DNA of 64,000 nt from Przewalskia tangutica (GCA_029844215.1 JAQGDG010000258.1:1-64000), one strand, 5' to 3'. Positions 49,074 through 61,240 are shown, numbered from the stretch's first letter. Notes: a model not told the origin generated them from the sequence alone. Translations and numbers: made by a program.

Positions 49074-52000
49074 TGTCACGACCCGAACCTGCCCGTGGAT
49101 CGGTGCCTACCCTGCACCCTAGTGATACAACATCGAGTAATCGGCGGAACATAAGGCGATAACATGAAATAACAAGAAGTATGAAACAATAGTTCGAGAA
49201 AACTTGCCTACGGCGTATATAAATAAATCAATTTAAACCGAACTACATCCCATTACAACTCGCCATAAAAGATTACTGACCTCTAAGAATGATACGACAA
49301 CAAATGGCGGGGGGCCCGCCAAACCTGAATGTAAACACCTACTACGACGGACTATACCATCGATAAGCCTCCGAGAAACGGGCTTCCCAAACGTTAAACC
49401 GTGACCACGAGCTAGGATCAACGATCGTGTACCTCAACTGCGGTATGAACGCACTTCCGGCGAGGCCGCGATAACAGTACCAAGTATGTGAAATCGAAAT
49501 ATCAAATGAAATCATAGTAGTCTATATAAAGCGGAGACATGTATGATAACCAAAACTATAGTTCACAATAAATAAGCGATATGTCAAGTCGTGACTCACG
49601 CCAAAGTCATCATAAACCGTGACGGTAAGTAAGGCATAGCCGACTACTAAAACCACAGACAAACAAGGTCAAATCGTATCATGAGATCTCTGCATCGATA
49701 CATGATCAAAGCCGCCACTCGCGCGAGATCTAATGTCGCGTCAGCCCGGAACTTCCCATAGCTCGCACGGCCACCTAATGGCGCGTGAGGCATTCCCGCA
49801 TCGAGGGTACTTCTCCAGCGTCTCGACTCGCCGTCCGCATGGCCACAAAGACCGCATGACCACAAGGGCCGCAACTAACCCGAACTCGTAGCTCGCATAG
49901 GCCATACAGACACGCATAAGGTATTCTCGAATCATAGGTCACTAGACACTTTGAGTCTACCCAGACGGAGGGCTTAACCGGAATCATGAGTGATATAATA
50001 TCATCATAATAGCTTATCGTTAAACAACCTAAGCACAACAAGGAAAAACCCCTTTACACAAACATCACAAGATACTAACTCACGTAGCATCCTAACATGT
50101 TTACTTATCAAGTCATCAAGAAAGTATTACAAGACTATCACAAATCAATACAATCAAGTTATTCACACAAGGTACTTTCTACATTATGATTAACCAGGTC
50201 GGGTATCTATTCCCAAAATACTTCATACATTATCTTTTAAAAATACGTTACGTTTACAAAAGTCACCCAATACCCGTAGTATATGAAAAATAGAGTGATT
50301 ATCCTTTGAAGTAAATCAAAACATATCTTCAGAAATCAAGTAACGACATTCTTTTCCAAATGTTTCGTTTGCCTAATTTCAAATGTTCACGTTTCTTATT
50401 TTAGAAAGGTTTCAGAGTTCATAATTTTAATCACTTAATGATATAATTCTCCTTTAAAGGCAATTTGAGAAACATATGTCGATACGAGTAGGTTATTCTT
50501 GTTTATAACAATCTTATTTAAGCCATGATCTAGGAAATGTAACATCATTTTGTCTCATCTTAGTTTCTATGCGGATGGAAGTTTACCTGGTTTTACTAAT
50601 ACATTATTAGTCAAAACATTTCCTTTATTAGCGCCATGGTTTGTTCGATACCTATTCGATTTAGAAATCAAGAAACATTATTGCTTTAAAATCAAGTACT
50701 CATTACTGAATGAGGTTTTACAACATTTTTAACAAAATGTTAATTACCAAGTAAAACAAGTTAAGTCTCTTTATCTTTAAGATTAAGCCTCTTAACTTTT
50801 AAAATCGATAAACCATTCTCTTTACCTCTCTTAAAGCGTTATACCTAACTTCATAAAGCTAGTATAACTCTTCTTTATTATCACACATCAAGTCGATTAC
50901 CTTTTTAAAACCACAAAGCATTTTACACGTATGCCTACCGCATTACATAGTTATACACATATCATGCTAGAAAAGGTAGGAAGAGGTTCACATACCGCGG
51001 CGATTATCGACTAATAGCAAAACGCTCAAGTACCTCAAACCGCTTGGCTACTCCTAAGCCAAGTAGATCGCCACGCATGGTACTTCAACCTATAAGGCCA
51101 CGCTTATTAACATCTAGATCTAATCGTAGAACATTCTACGTAAAATTAGAAGACTCCCGCAACCGCAAATCTCCTCCTCTCTATCAGGCCGCCATCAAGC
51201 CAACCGGGGTTTATACATCTAACCGTGTACAATTCTACTGCAAGAATGCTACAAGTCATCTGAATACACCCTATGTAATTCGACAGCTTCTTCTTTAAAT
51301 TCAGCTTAAGTCAAAAGACATTGCCGCGCAATTATGTTCATTATATATAGTATACTTGACTATACATTCTACAACATGTAATTTCCAATTACAATAGAAG
51401 GTCAGTGTTTACCTCGATAAGCCCAAAATTATCCGAGTTTAAATGTCGATCCCGAGCAAGGTTTAGCTCTACTCAAGTGCGCTCAGGCCTCAAACAACCC
51501 TTAGAAGTTCTAACCAACTTCTACTTAATACTCCAACCAACTATGGAGATTTTCCTTAGGGTTTTGGTTTTTGGTGAAGGGAAGTATAATAGTATTTCTG
51601 GCTTTCGTATAAGTATAACCTTAGAATACTACAAGGTATACGACTAAGGTAATTTGGGTATTATAACAATACTTTTGAGAGTATTTCTACCAAGAGGGGT
51701 ATATATACGAGACAACACCACGAGGGTGTATACCCTCGGCCTACCCAGTGGGAAATTACTCTCGGCGAGGAAGGGGCTCTCGGCAGGGGGCCTCACGAGG
51801 GAGGAGACAACCACTCCAAAGTGCTCTCAAGACTTTAGGAAAGTTTAGGAATGGATGAACAAGTATTCCAGGGGGTATTTATAGATGCCAAGGCCAACCA
51901 ACGCCAAGATCATGCCAAGTGCATAGCAAGTGTAGGCCAAGATTCACCCATGTGTCCCAACCAACTAACACACAAATATCCTACCTAACCCGACAAAAAT

Positions 52001-52262
52001 GGCCACACTTTCGCCACTACGCCCACACTTCACCAATGAGAGGGTGCCAAGTGGCGCCTCTTGTTAGTCCAACACGTTTCTCTCTAAAAATCCGCAAAAA
52101 TTAGAAATGACATAGCGGAATTTTCCTTCGCAGTTATGTAAAACATTTAAAACGACTCTAATAGGGTGTTGGGAACAAATAATTTTCGGCCAAGCCACTT
52201 TAAAGTCCAAACTTTTCTACGTACGTCCTTACGTACATACTCTGGAAATACGGGGTATAACA
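49074..52262 (-). mobile_element. Solo LTR O (3.2 kb)
   Basis: Starts TGTCACGACCCGAACC and ends GGGGTATAACA, with CTATT at 49069-49073 and 52263-52267. No internal region. It lies inside the 3' LTR of N about 170 bp from that LTR's outer terminus. TATA box at 51876-51883. Confidence 0.93.
51876..51883 (-). promoter_or_regulatory. Predicted TATA box, LTR O
   Basis: TATTTATA in GGGGGTATTTATAGA, TATAAATA on the minus strand. Confidence 0.6.
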
Positions 52263-52267
52263 CTATT

Positions 52268-52440
52268 TTCGTCCAAGGCTACTTAAGGGGGGGTGACACG
52301 TGTCGCCCTCCCATTCGTCACAATATTTCGTTTTCCGACAATTTCATAATTCCGGTAAATTTTTACAAGTCTCAAATCTTAACATTTTTGAGTTCTTATG
52401 TACGTTCTTAAAACATGTCCTGAAATTACGGGGTGTAACA
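52268..52440 (-). repeat. Terminal piece of N 3' LTR
   Basis: Carries GACACGTGTC (52295-52304) and ends GGGGTGTAACA, followed by the reversed polypurine tract TTCTTCCACCCTT (52441-52453). Confidence 0.88.
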
Positions 52441-52453
52441 TTCTTCCACCCTT

Positions 52454-52735
52454 AGAAACATTCGTCCTCGAATGTTCTTTCGGAGCTCACTCTATCATTT
52501 CTCGGCATAATCTCATAAAACTACACTTAATGAAACCTAATTATGCCACTTATGGCCCTAATACCTCGCACACGCATATCCGTCCATCATAAGCCCAAAA
52601 GGGATTATCTTTTCGTACTTCCAACTCCTTCTAGCATATACATAGTCTCAATATAATCTGTTCATGACACTTAAACATACAACAACTATATCATGCATAC
52701 AAGTTTCTAAAGGGTCAAATACATACCTGAAATCA
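52454..52735 (-). other. Short non-coding 3' internal region of N
   Basis: About 280 bp between polypurine tract and Gag end. It lacks the RVTRVLGPSL/MALRK block of D, J and M. I see no domain in it. Confidence 0.7.
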
Positions 52736-53990
52736 TATAGGCGGTTCAAAGGACCGCTAAAATCGAACTTCCACTCGACCGCCATAGACGGTGCATGAAC
52801 ATCCTGCCTAGCTATTGAAGGAGAAGAACCCGCAAATGATCCAGTAGACTGTGTTGTCCCACCAGGACCCCCTCTATAAGGACACTCTCTTAACATATGG
52901 CCTAGACGACCACAATAAAAACAAGCACCGTCGCGCCGACATACCCCGAATGGAACCTACCACACGGGCGATTGAGGCAAAGGTGGCTCGATCGATGGAA
53001 CCCCATCTCCCGAGACCGGCTCTAGAGATCTGATCGGCACTGCATTCCCGGTTGTAAAACCCCGGAAAATCGTGGAGGAGCACTCGGTGCAATGTAGACC
53101 TAGTTCTGGCGCCGAGGCTGTCCGCCAAAGTTACCTCAAACCCGGCCGCCCCGCCTCTTAGGCCGGATCGTGTCCGCGTGTCCTCTCTCTCTCTGTCTTC
53201 GATCCCCTATGCATAAGCCTGCATCCTTGAGATATCCATACCGCCAGGGCCACTCCTGACATGCAGAATCATATAACGTCTAGCCCCAACACATAGCGGT
53301 GAACTCATCGCCATGTCACCCAATAGTATGCGCATACCTGGCCAACGAGTCAAACTCCAGGTTGTACTCCCTGATGGTCCTCCCATTCTGCCTCAATGAC
53401 AAGAACCTATCAACATGGGATCTCCTAATTTCAGGAGGCAAAAAGTGATCAAGAAAAGCCTCTGTGAACTCCTCCCAAACAGCTGGAAGATCACCCTCAC
53501 CTCTCGACAACTCCCATGACTCAAACCAGTTCAACGCAATATCGCGTAACCGGTAAGAGGCTAGCATAATTGACTCTGTCTCCGAGGCCCTAAGCACATG
53601 CATAGTCCACTGTAGTTGACGAACAAACTCTTGAGGATCATCCTCAGATCTCGAATCATAAAACTCGGGTGGACTACAACCCAGAAAATCCCGAATCATC
53701 AAACTGTCGGCTCTAGGGTTAGCTACCTGCTTCTGTCGGCGCTGCCCTGCTACTATGCTGGTCAATAACCTAATCTGCTCTCCATAATCTCTAAACTCTG
53801 CCGGCCGCGAACCGAGGCTCGTATCGAAACCTCTGGAGCTACCGCTGCCTCGGCTCTCTAATATCGCCGGCTGAACTTGCCGATCCGCCTACTACCTCGG
53901 GCATAGTATGTGCCGAGTCCGTAACCTCTGCACTTCTGGCGACTCGCTGTTGCCTTGCCCTTCGGGCCACAGTCGCTTCCGTGGAGGCAT
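52736..53990 (-). pseudogene. Gag of element N with intact zinc knuckle
   Basis: Starts at the ATG at 53990. A 149-codon open stretch (53765-53316) carries RDFLGCSPPEFYDSRSEDDP, ALNWFESWELSRG, FLDHFLPPEIRRSHVDRF and REYNLEFDSLARY, the Retrotrans_gag core. At 52923-52882 the zinc knuckle CFYCGRLGHMLREC is complete (C-x2-C-x4-H-x4-C). The reading then continues through a short tail to FDFSGPLNRLYDF and stops, with no protease after it. In pol-bearing C the same point reads SSSGPPNRIYAL and leads into protease. Frameshifts separate the core from both ends. Confidence 0.9.
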
Positions 53991-54168
53991 AATCACATAA
54001 GAATAGGTCGAGAGGATTCAACCTACTAGACAGTTCATCGCACGATCTCAAAGAGAAGAATGGAAACTAATCCTAAATGTCCTGCAGCCTCTCGATTATA
54101 GATGTGGTGCACAACACACCGATAATCAAGACTCTACTAGACACTCAGACACTTTCCGAGGACTAACC

Positions 54169-54179
54169 GCTCGATACCA
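54169..54179 (-). other. Primer-binding site of element N
   Basis: TGGTATCGAGC on the minus strand directly inside the 5' LTR. Confidence 0.85.
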
Positions 54180-54183
54180 CTTT

Positions 54184-54883
54184 TGTCACGACCCACCCCT
54201 GCCCACGATTGGTGCCCTACTGCAGCAACCTTACAGTAGACATCGAGATAATCAATAAACATACATGAAACTTATAAAATAAAACAACAGAATAAAACAA
54301 CAAAGTTAGCCGATGTACTACCTTCCCGACATATATATACAACCAAGCAGCTTGCCTCCTTTCCTTACAAACGCCCACAATATGTGACTACACTCTAAGA
54401 GTTTTAACATAACAACAAGGGACAGGCCCCGCCATACCCCTGAATATACATGAATCTACAACCTCAGGGGAAACCGTACCAAGAGATAAGCCTCCGGAGT
54501 AAATGGAGCTTTTTCCCAAAAATTGAACCGAGATCCTAACAGCAAGGATCACCAACCTGTGTACCTAATACCTACAGGCATGAACGCAGCCCCCCGAAGG
54601 GGGTCAGTACAACAGGTACCGAATATGGAACGAAAATAAGGTACATCAAACAAATCATATCTGTATAAAAACATGACAGGGGTAAGTATAAAAAAAGTAA
54701 ATACCTGAACCTACCATGTCATTACCATCTCGTGAACTTAATCGTACCTTATTATCTTTTCCCATTTTTCAATAAAAGTTATAGCCACTTTCTTACGTAC
54801 ATACTTAGAAAAGTCATCAAGTTCATTACCATATAACTTACTTACCTTACATAACATAATTCGACCCTTTATGGAGGGACGCC
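54184..54883 (-). repeat. 5' LTR of element N, first 700 bp
   Basis: TGTCACGACCCACCCCTGCC onward, matching 36605-36652 plus 45709-46308 of the 3' LTR. M is inserted at ACGCC (54879-54883), just where the minisatellite would begin. Confidence 0.9.
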
Positions 54884-55197
54884 TGTTATACCCCGTAGTT
54901 GCAGGGTATGTATGTGAGGACGTACAACGAGAGTACGGCAGAAATTTTGAAAAGAAAGAAAGATGTGAGTTTTCGACTAAAAGTTTCCTGTTATTTGTGA
55001 AGAAAAGGTTCGTTAATGGGAATTGGATTCCAGATTTGGTATTTGGACTTCATAGATTATATTAGAATTTTGAGATTTTATTTTCTGAATGGTCACGCTG
55101 GGCCCACTGAGAAATTTACGGTTTGTGGGCCCGCTTTGTTTTTGAGATTCCAGATTTTGGATATTTTCTAAGACGAATATTTTGGGCGAATTGGGGC

Positions 55198-55207
55198 GAC
55201 ACGTGTC
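55198..55207. promoter_or_regulatory. G-box palindrome in M 5' LTR
   Basis: GACACGTGTC, a perfect palindrome with the CACGTG core. It is repeated at 60891-60900 in the 3' LTR and is larger in LTR F. Confidence 0.55.
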
Positions 55208-55546
55208 ACCCCATGGCACCTCGCCGAAATATTTATTGTGCACAACACCCGACAGAGTCGTTTTTGACGAAACGCTTTACTGCTTACGAAGGAAAAATTA
55301 GGCTATGTCATTTAGTATTTTGCGAATTTTTCCGAGACGGAGCGTTTGGACCAACGAGAGGCAACACTTGGCACCCTCTCGTCAGTGGATTTGAAGCTGG
55401 CCGAATGGACGGGCAAGTGGTAGATATTTGTGTAGATTTTTGTGAGGATTTGTGGAGTAGGGTTAGGGTGCACTTGGCTTGATCTTGGCCTTACACTTGT
55501 GTAGCACTTGGCTAGATCTTGGCCATTGGTTGGCCTTTGGCTTTGC

Positions 55547-55554
55547 TATAAATA
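55547..55554 (+). promoter_or_regulatory. Predicted TATA box, M 5' LTR
   Basis: TATAAATA in GCTATAAATACCCTCC, about 340 bp downstream of the G-box. It would drive the gag transcript of M. Confidence 0.65.
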
Positions 55555-57359
55555 CCCTCCCTTGTGAAGACTTATTCATTCACCTCACTTTGTCTAAGCC
55601 TTGAAATCCCTCCTCTCCGCTTGTTGCTCTCGTCCAACTCCCTTCTCCCTTAGAAAGAGGCCCTGGCCGAGAACACCCTCCCCTAGCCTAGTGCTAGCCG
55701 AGCCTACCCCCTTGGTAGAAAGTTGTCTTCCAAGTATTGTTATAATGCCCAAAATACCTTAGCCTTGTACCTTGTAGTATTCCAAAGATACCTCTTTACG
55801 TAGAGTCCGGAAATTCTACCTTTTGTCCTTTTTAGTCTCAAACCGAAACCCTAAGGACATCTTCATGGTTGGTTGAAGTATTTGAGCAGAAGTTGGTTAG
55901 AACTTCTAAGGTTTGTTTGGAGTGGTTTGGAGCGCACTGAGCTGAGCTAAACCTTGCTCAGGATCGACATTATAACTTGGATAATTTTGGGCTTATCGAG
56001 GTAATTATCTTGTCCCTCTATTGTAATTGGAAATTACATGTTTGTTAGAGTATATAGTTGAAGTATACTATATATGGTACTACTTAGTATTCGCAATGTC
56101 TTTTGACTTAAGCCCAAGAATAAAGAACCGAATCAATCGTATTTACATGTGATCAGCAATGAGACTTGTGTAGAATTGTACACGCCCGGTTAGATGTAAA
56201 CCCTCGTCAGAGCCAGCCTCGATAGAGGAGGAGATTTACGCTGTCATGCGGGGAGTCTTTAATTTTAAATAGAAAGATAAAAAATTGTGTTTTGGGGTTA
56301 AAAGACGTTTTTGACCGTTATAGGTTAAATTAAAAAAAGTAGCGTATTCTACTCGAGGAGTGGAAAGGGCTAGCAAGGTTGTAGTACTTGGAGCGTTTTG
56401 CTTATTGTCGATAAATCGTCGCGAGGTATGTGAACCTCTTCCTATCTCTTCTAGCATGATATGTGTGAACTATGTAGTACGGTAGACGTACATGTGTTAA
56501 CTGTGTTTGATTGTTTTTAAAACATAAAGTGTTATAACGGCTTTATGGGAAGTTGGTTATAACAGCTTTATGTAGGTAAGAAAATGGTTTTACTGATGTT
56601 AGAAGTTAAGAGACTTGATCTTATAAGATAAGAGACTTAACTTATTTGTTATAATGTGGATGCATGTGTGAAACCTCATTCGTGAGTAATGAGTACTTGG
56701 TTTTAAAGGGATAATGTTTTACTGATTTCGGGAATCAGAATGTGTATCGGCACCACCGCAAATGCGTTAATAAAGGAAAATGTATTGAATAATGATGTGT
56801 TGTATTAAAACCAGTAAACCTCCATCCGCATGAAGCTAAGATGAGACAAAATGATATTACATTTTCTAGATCATGGTCGTAATAAGATCGTTATAAACAA
56901 GAATAAACTACTCACGTATATGACATATGTTACTCAATTGTTCTAAAAAGGAATCAAGTGATTAAGTTTGGGAACTATGAAACCATTTGAAAATGGCTTG
57001 AGTAATTGAAACTAGGCAACCGAACTTAGGAAAAGAATGTTGTTACTTGATTTTGAAAAGGAAGGTGGGTTGGTCATTCTAATACTACGGTATCGGGTGA
57101 CTTTTATAAAAGTAATGGATCTCTTTAAAAGAACTTAACGATGTAGTACTTTGGGGTTAAAACCCGACTTTGGCATAAAATGAAAGTACTTTGAGTTGTG
57201 TGAAACTTTATGCTTGTTGTTGTGAAACTTGCCTATGCTTGTGATGATAGCCTTTATTGTACAATCGTTGTGTTTCGTGTTACCGCTCTCGATGAGGGTC
57301 GGTTGAGTTGAGAACTTACTTGGACGTCTTGGCGATGACGAGAAATTCCACGCACGCTC

Positions 57360-57800
57360 GCTGATAGTATTATTTGTTAATCGCTTTGGACATACCGATG
57401 CGCGAGCGCACGTATGCTTCCATTTTGGTTAAGGTCTTGTGGTTAATCGCTTTGGATATATCGACGACGCGAGCGCACGGGTATGTTTCATTTCGACATC
57501 GCTGATTTCCTTTTGGACATACCCGACATCGATGAGCGAGCGTATGCGCCCATTTGGAAAGTTGTCTTATTGTTTCCTTTGGACATACCGACACGATGCG
57601 TGGCGCATCGCATGCGCCCATTTGGAAAGTTGTCTTATTGTTTCCTTGGACATACCGACACGATGCGTAGCCTTGCACGTATCGCCCATTTGGAAAGTTG
57701 TCTTATTGTTTCCTCGACATACCGACACGATGCGTAGCGCACGTATGCTTCCATTTGATTGTCTTGTTGTTGAGGTCACATGGACATGTCTACACCGATG
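57360..57800. repeat. Tandem array in M 5' LTR, about 66-bp unit
   Basis: Six to seven units with GGACATACCGACACGATGCG, TAGCGCACGTATGCGCCCAT and TTGGAAAGTTGTCTTATTGT. Long open frames on both strands here only reflect the repeat. The array recurs at 63055-63440. Confidence 0.92.
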
Positions 57801-58431
57801 CACCGGCATGTGGGCTACGGACATCGTATTATTGTTGCATCATGGACATGCCTACACCGGCGCATTCCGGCACGCGCCATAATGCGAACTCGATTGATGT
57901 GGGCGTGAGACCCATAGTTATATCGAGTGATGATCGTTTTATGTTGTGAATCGTAGTTTGGTTATCATACATGTCTCCCGCTTTATATAGACTAGTATGA
58001 TTTCATTCTACGATTGCATGGGCCACATACTTGGTACCGTTGTCTCGACCTCCTTCGGGCCGCGTCATGCCGCAGTAGAGGTACATCGCCGTGGATCCTC
58101 GCCATAGGATCACGCCAACAGATTGAAGCTCCGTTTCTCGAGACTTATCTTTTGTAGGTGTTCGAGTCAGAGGTTCTGTACATCTGGGGTATGGCGCCCC
58201 GTCCGTCATAGTCGTTAGTATATCTTAGAGGTCTGTAATCTTGTTGTGGCGGTTGTAAAAGGATTAAACTCGTGTTTTATGTATATACCAAGGCAACGCT
58301 TTGGTTGGCCTGCTTATTCATTTATCTCTTGTTAAATGACTTGTTTTATGTTCCGCTGATTTTCTCTCGATGTATGTATCACTAGGGTGCCTGTAAGGCA
58401 AAGAATCGCCCCCGAACGGTCGTTACAAAAG

Positions 58432-58442
58432 TGGTATCGAGC
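58432..58442 (+). other. Primer-binding site of element M
   Basis: TGGTATCGAGC, four bases after the 5' LTR, complementary to the 3' end of initiator tRNA-Met apart from one missing A. Confidence 0.88.
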
Positions 58443-58618
58443 GATTAATCCTCTGAAAGTGTCTATCGCCGTTCAGTAAGTCTTGATTATCGATGTGTTG
58501 TGCACCACATCTATAATCGGAGGTCGCAGACATTTAGGATTGGTTTCCATTCTTCTCATTCCGAGATCGTGCGCCTTAGAGTCAGAAGTTGTACCTCCGA
58601 CGTCTCGTTTTTACCGCT

Positions 58619-59780
58619 ATGCCTCCGCGCAAGGCAACCAGAGCAGAGGGCAAGGCAGCCGAGGGTGCCGCTAGTGAGATCTGAGGAGTACGAGGCGCAG
58701 CCCGAAGACTGAGCAGTCTTCGACGGCGAAGTTCGTGGACGCCGCTAGCACCGCAGAGTTTAGAGCCACCGTGGCTGATGAGACTCTGAGATTGAGCCTC
58801 GGTCCCACACCGAGCAGGGGAGATGGGTCGCTGGAGATGGCCCGATTTTGGCCGTGGTCAGGCGGATATGAGGACAGCCGACGCAGCAGCCGATTGGCCC
58901 AGCAATACCGTGGTTCACCCCGGCGAATAGTTTGAGGCTACGGGACTTTTTAGTTGTAGCCCGCCGAGTTTTACGGGTCGAGGCACGAGGATGATCCGCA
59001 GGAGTTCATCCCGGCAATGATCACGCGGTGATCAAGGCTTCAGACCGAGTCGTGACCTTTGTTCGCGTCGGCCGCGTGATACCGCAATCGATTGGTTTGA
59101 TTCATGGGAGCTTTCCCGGGAGAGCATGCACTCCAGCGGTATGGGATGAGTTTTCGGGCTTTCTCACGCACTTCTGCCTCCGCAGATGAGGAGGGCACGG
59201 GCCGATTTTTGTTACCGAGAGAGGGCGACCGTCGTGAGTACAATGTCGAGTTCGATCCTTGGCTCGATATGTCCTCGCGCGAAGTTGCAGATATGGAGGA
59301 TAGGTGCATCGCTACGCCACCGGGCTTGATGATTATATGGCCGAATCTTGCGGGTGTTTCTCTTCACGGCATGGACATTGCCCGCACGCAGCTCATGCAC
59401 TGGGATGTGAGGCACGGAGGGTCGACGGAATGACTGGATCGCCAGAAGAGGCCGTGACGGCAGGTCCTTTGGTGGCTTTCGAGGCGGACCGCCAAGAAGA
59501 AGCTAGTTATATACCCCCACCGGCACAGAGTGGTCCTCCACCGCCTTCGTGAGCAGTCGTGGCTCGGGTTCAGATTTTCAGAGCAGCGGGTGTTAACCAA
59601 CTGAAGCCACCCCTAACTCGATGTGACCATTGTGGTAGACTCCAATATGGAGAGTGTCTTTCTAGATTGGGATTATCTTTTGCATGCGACAGCGGAGCCA
59701 TTTTGAGGAACTGTCCTACCAAGGGAGGCGCGATGTTACGACTCACCTTCAGATCTGTGGCTGGTTCATCACCTTCATAC
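58619..59780 (+). pseudogene. Gag remnant of element M
   Basis: Starts ATG at 58619 (MPPRKATRAEGKAAEG). In shifting frames EFYGSRHEDDPQEFI (about 58966-59010), REYNVEF (about 59236) and CDHCGR...CL (about 59620) are readable, and FACDSGAILRNCP (about 59680-59720) is a decayed zinc knuckle. The frame ends at SSPSY. As in D, J and N nothing of protease follows. Confidence 0.87.
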
Positions 59781-60573
59781 TGATACTGCAGTATGTGCCT
59801 ATGATTAGAGTGGAGCGGTAGTTTCGTATATCCTTAACCTCTAGAGTTTTGGTATGCTTGTTATGATGATCTCATTATTGTGTGCTATGTACGGATAGCA
59901 TTGTGATATGTGTGAGTTAGAAACATGCTTAGTTGGGAGGATACGTATGGGGGCATGGTAAGTGTGAACCTTAGACTATGTCACGACTGAGACCTTAGGG
60001 GTAAGGTCGCTTGAGTTAAAGATTTATTTTTGACCCTTATCGAGTAGTAGTATACGGGATTTATTTGTGTGATAAGTCCGTGGTAGTGTGAGATGGAAGT
60101 GGTAGCTTTCATGACGTGAATTAGTAAGATTGTTCCGGATCGGGGAACAACAGTTTGGCGCGGTTGGGGGTCGGGTTGAGGACCATTTGCGGGTCAACCC
60201 GTAACCCGGTTTGGGGTGGGGTCAGTCCTGGGTGGTCCTCCGTGGTAGGGTCACGAGGATGCTAGGCCCAAGTTTGTGTGACCAACGTATGAGTTCGTGG
60301 ACGCGTTCGACCGAAGCGTTCGTAAAGGCCGGAATGGCCTTAAGGAAGTTTGAGGTTAGTAAGATGACCAAGTTTGGAGGTAGTGACTCCGCAGATTTTC
60401 GAACGGAAGTAATGGTGAAGTATGGTACGTCTTCGAGAGTTCAAGCGCTCGAGAAGCGGCACGACGAGTAAGGAAAGAGGGCGTATGTTATTTCGCGGGC
60501 CGTGGCATCGCAACTTGTTAGAGGAACTTTATCGTTATTCGACTTGAGAAGGAACATTCGGACGAATGTTTCT
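59781..60573 (+). other. Non-coding 3' internal region of M with conserved block
   Basis: About 790 bp. An open stretch at 60211-60471 reads GRVTRMLGPSLCDQRMSSW, followed by MALRKFEVSKMTKFGGSDS, matching J and D. It ends in the 3' untranslated part shared with A. Confidence 0.7.
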
Positions 60574-60586
60574 AAGGAGGGGAGAA
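60574..60586 (+). other. Polypurine tract of element M
   Basis: AAGGAGGGGAGAA directly before TGTTATACCC of the 3' LTR. Confidence 0.92.
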
Positions 60587-61240
60587 TGTTATACCCGTAG
60601 TTGCGGTATGTATGTGAGGATGTACAACGAGTACAGCGTAAAATTTTGAAAAGAAAGAAGATGTGAGTTTTCACTAAAAGTTTCCGCTATTTGTGAAGAA
60701 AAAGGTTCGTTAATGGGAATTGGATTCCGATTTGGTATTTGGACTTCATAGATTATATTAGAATTTTGAGATTTTATTTTGGAAATGGTCACGTGGGCCC
60801 ACTGAGAAATTTACTGCTTGTGGGGCCCGCTTTGTTTTTGAGATTCCGGTATTTTGGATATTTTCTAAGACGGAATATTCGGCGAGGGGCGACACGTGTC
60901 ACCCCATGTGGCACCCTTGGAAATATTTATTGTGCACAACACCCGACAGAGTCGTTTTTGAAACGCTTTACTAAACTACGAAGGAAAAATTCGCCTATGT
61001 CATTTAGTATTTTTGCGAATTTTTCCGAGAGACTTTTGGACCAACGAGAGGGCAACACTTGGCACCTCTCGTTGGTGGACTTGAAAGGCGCTAATGAATG
61101 GACGGGCAAGTGTGGTAGATATTTGTGTAGATTTTTGTGAGGATTTGTGGAGTAGGGTTAGGTGCACTTGGCTTGATCTTGGCCTTACACTTGTGTAGCA
61201 CTTGGCTAGATCTTGGCCATTGGTTGGCCTTTGGCTTTGC

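Larger units (their letters stand above)
36605..54883 (-). mobile_element. Element N: gag-only gypsy element, interrupted by J, O and M
   Basis: N has a 3' LTR in pieces 36605-36652, 45709-49073 and 52268-52440, an internal region of 1.74 kb (52441-54183) and a 5' LTR that begins at 54184 and is cut at 54883 by M. The internal region holds polypurine tract, gag with an intact zinc knuckle and PBS, but no pol domain. It lacks the extra block of about 500 bp found in D, J and M. The 5' LTR continues right of the window. Confidence 0.9.
54884..58427 (+). repeat. 5' LTR of element M (3.54 kb)
   Basis: TGTTATACCCCGTAG...CGGTCGTTACA. It matches 60587-64000 throughout, with many one- to three-base indels. 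It carries GACACGTGTC at 55198-55207, a TATA box at 55547-55554 and a tandem array at 57360-57800. Confidence 0.95.

Noticed and set aside
57370..57882. Long overlapping open frames on both strands with repeated peptide, looking like a repetitive protein
   Set aside because: They follow the 66-bp LTR array, occur in both LTRs of M, and exist on both strands at once. The unit length is a multiple of three, which keeps frames open by chance.
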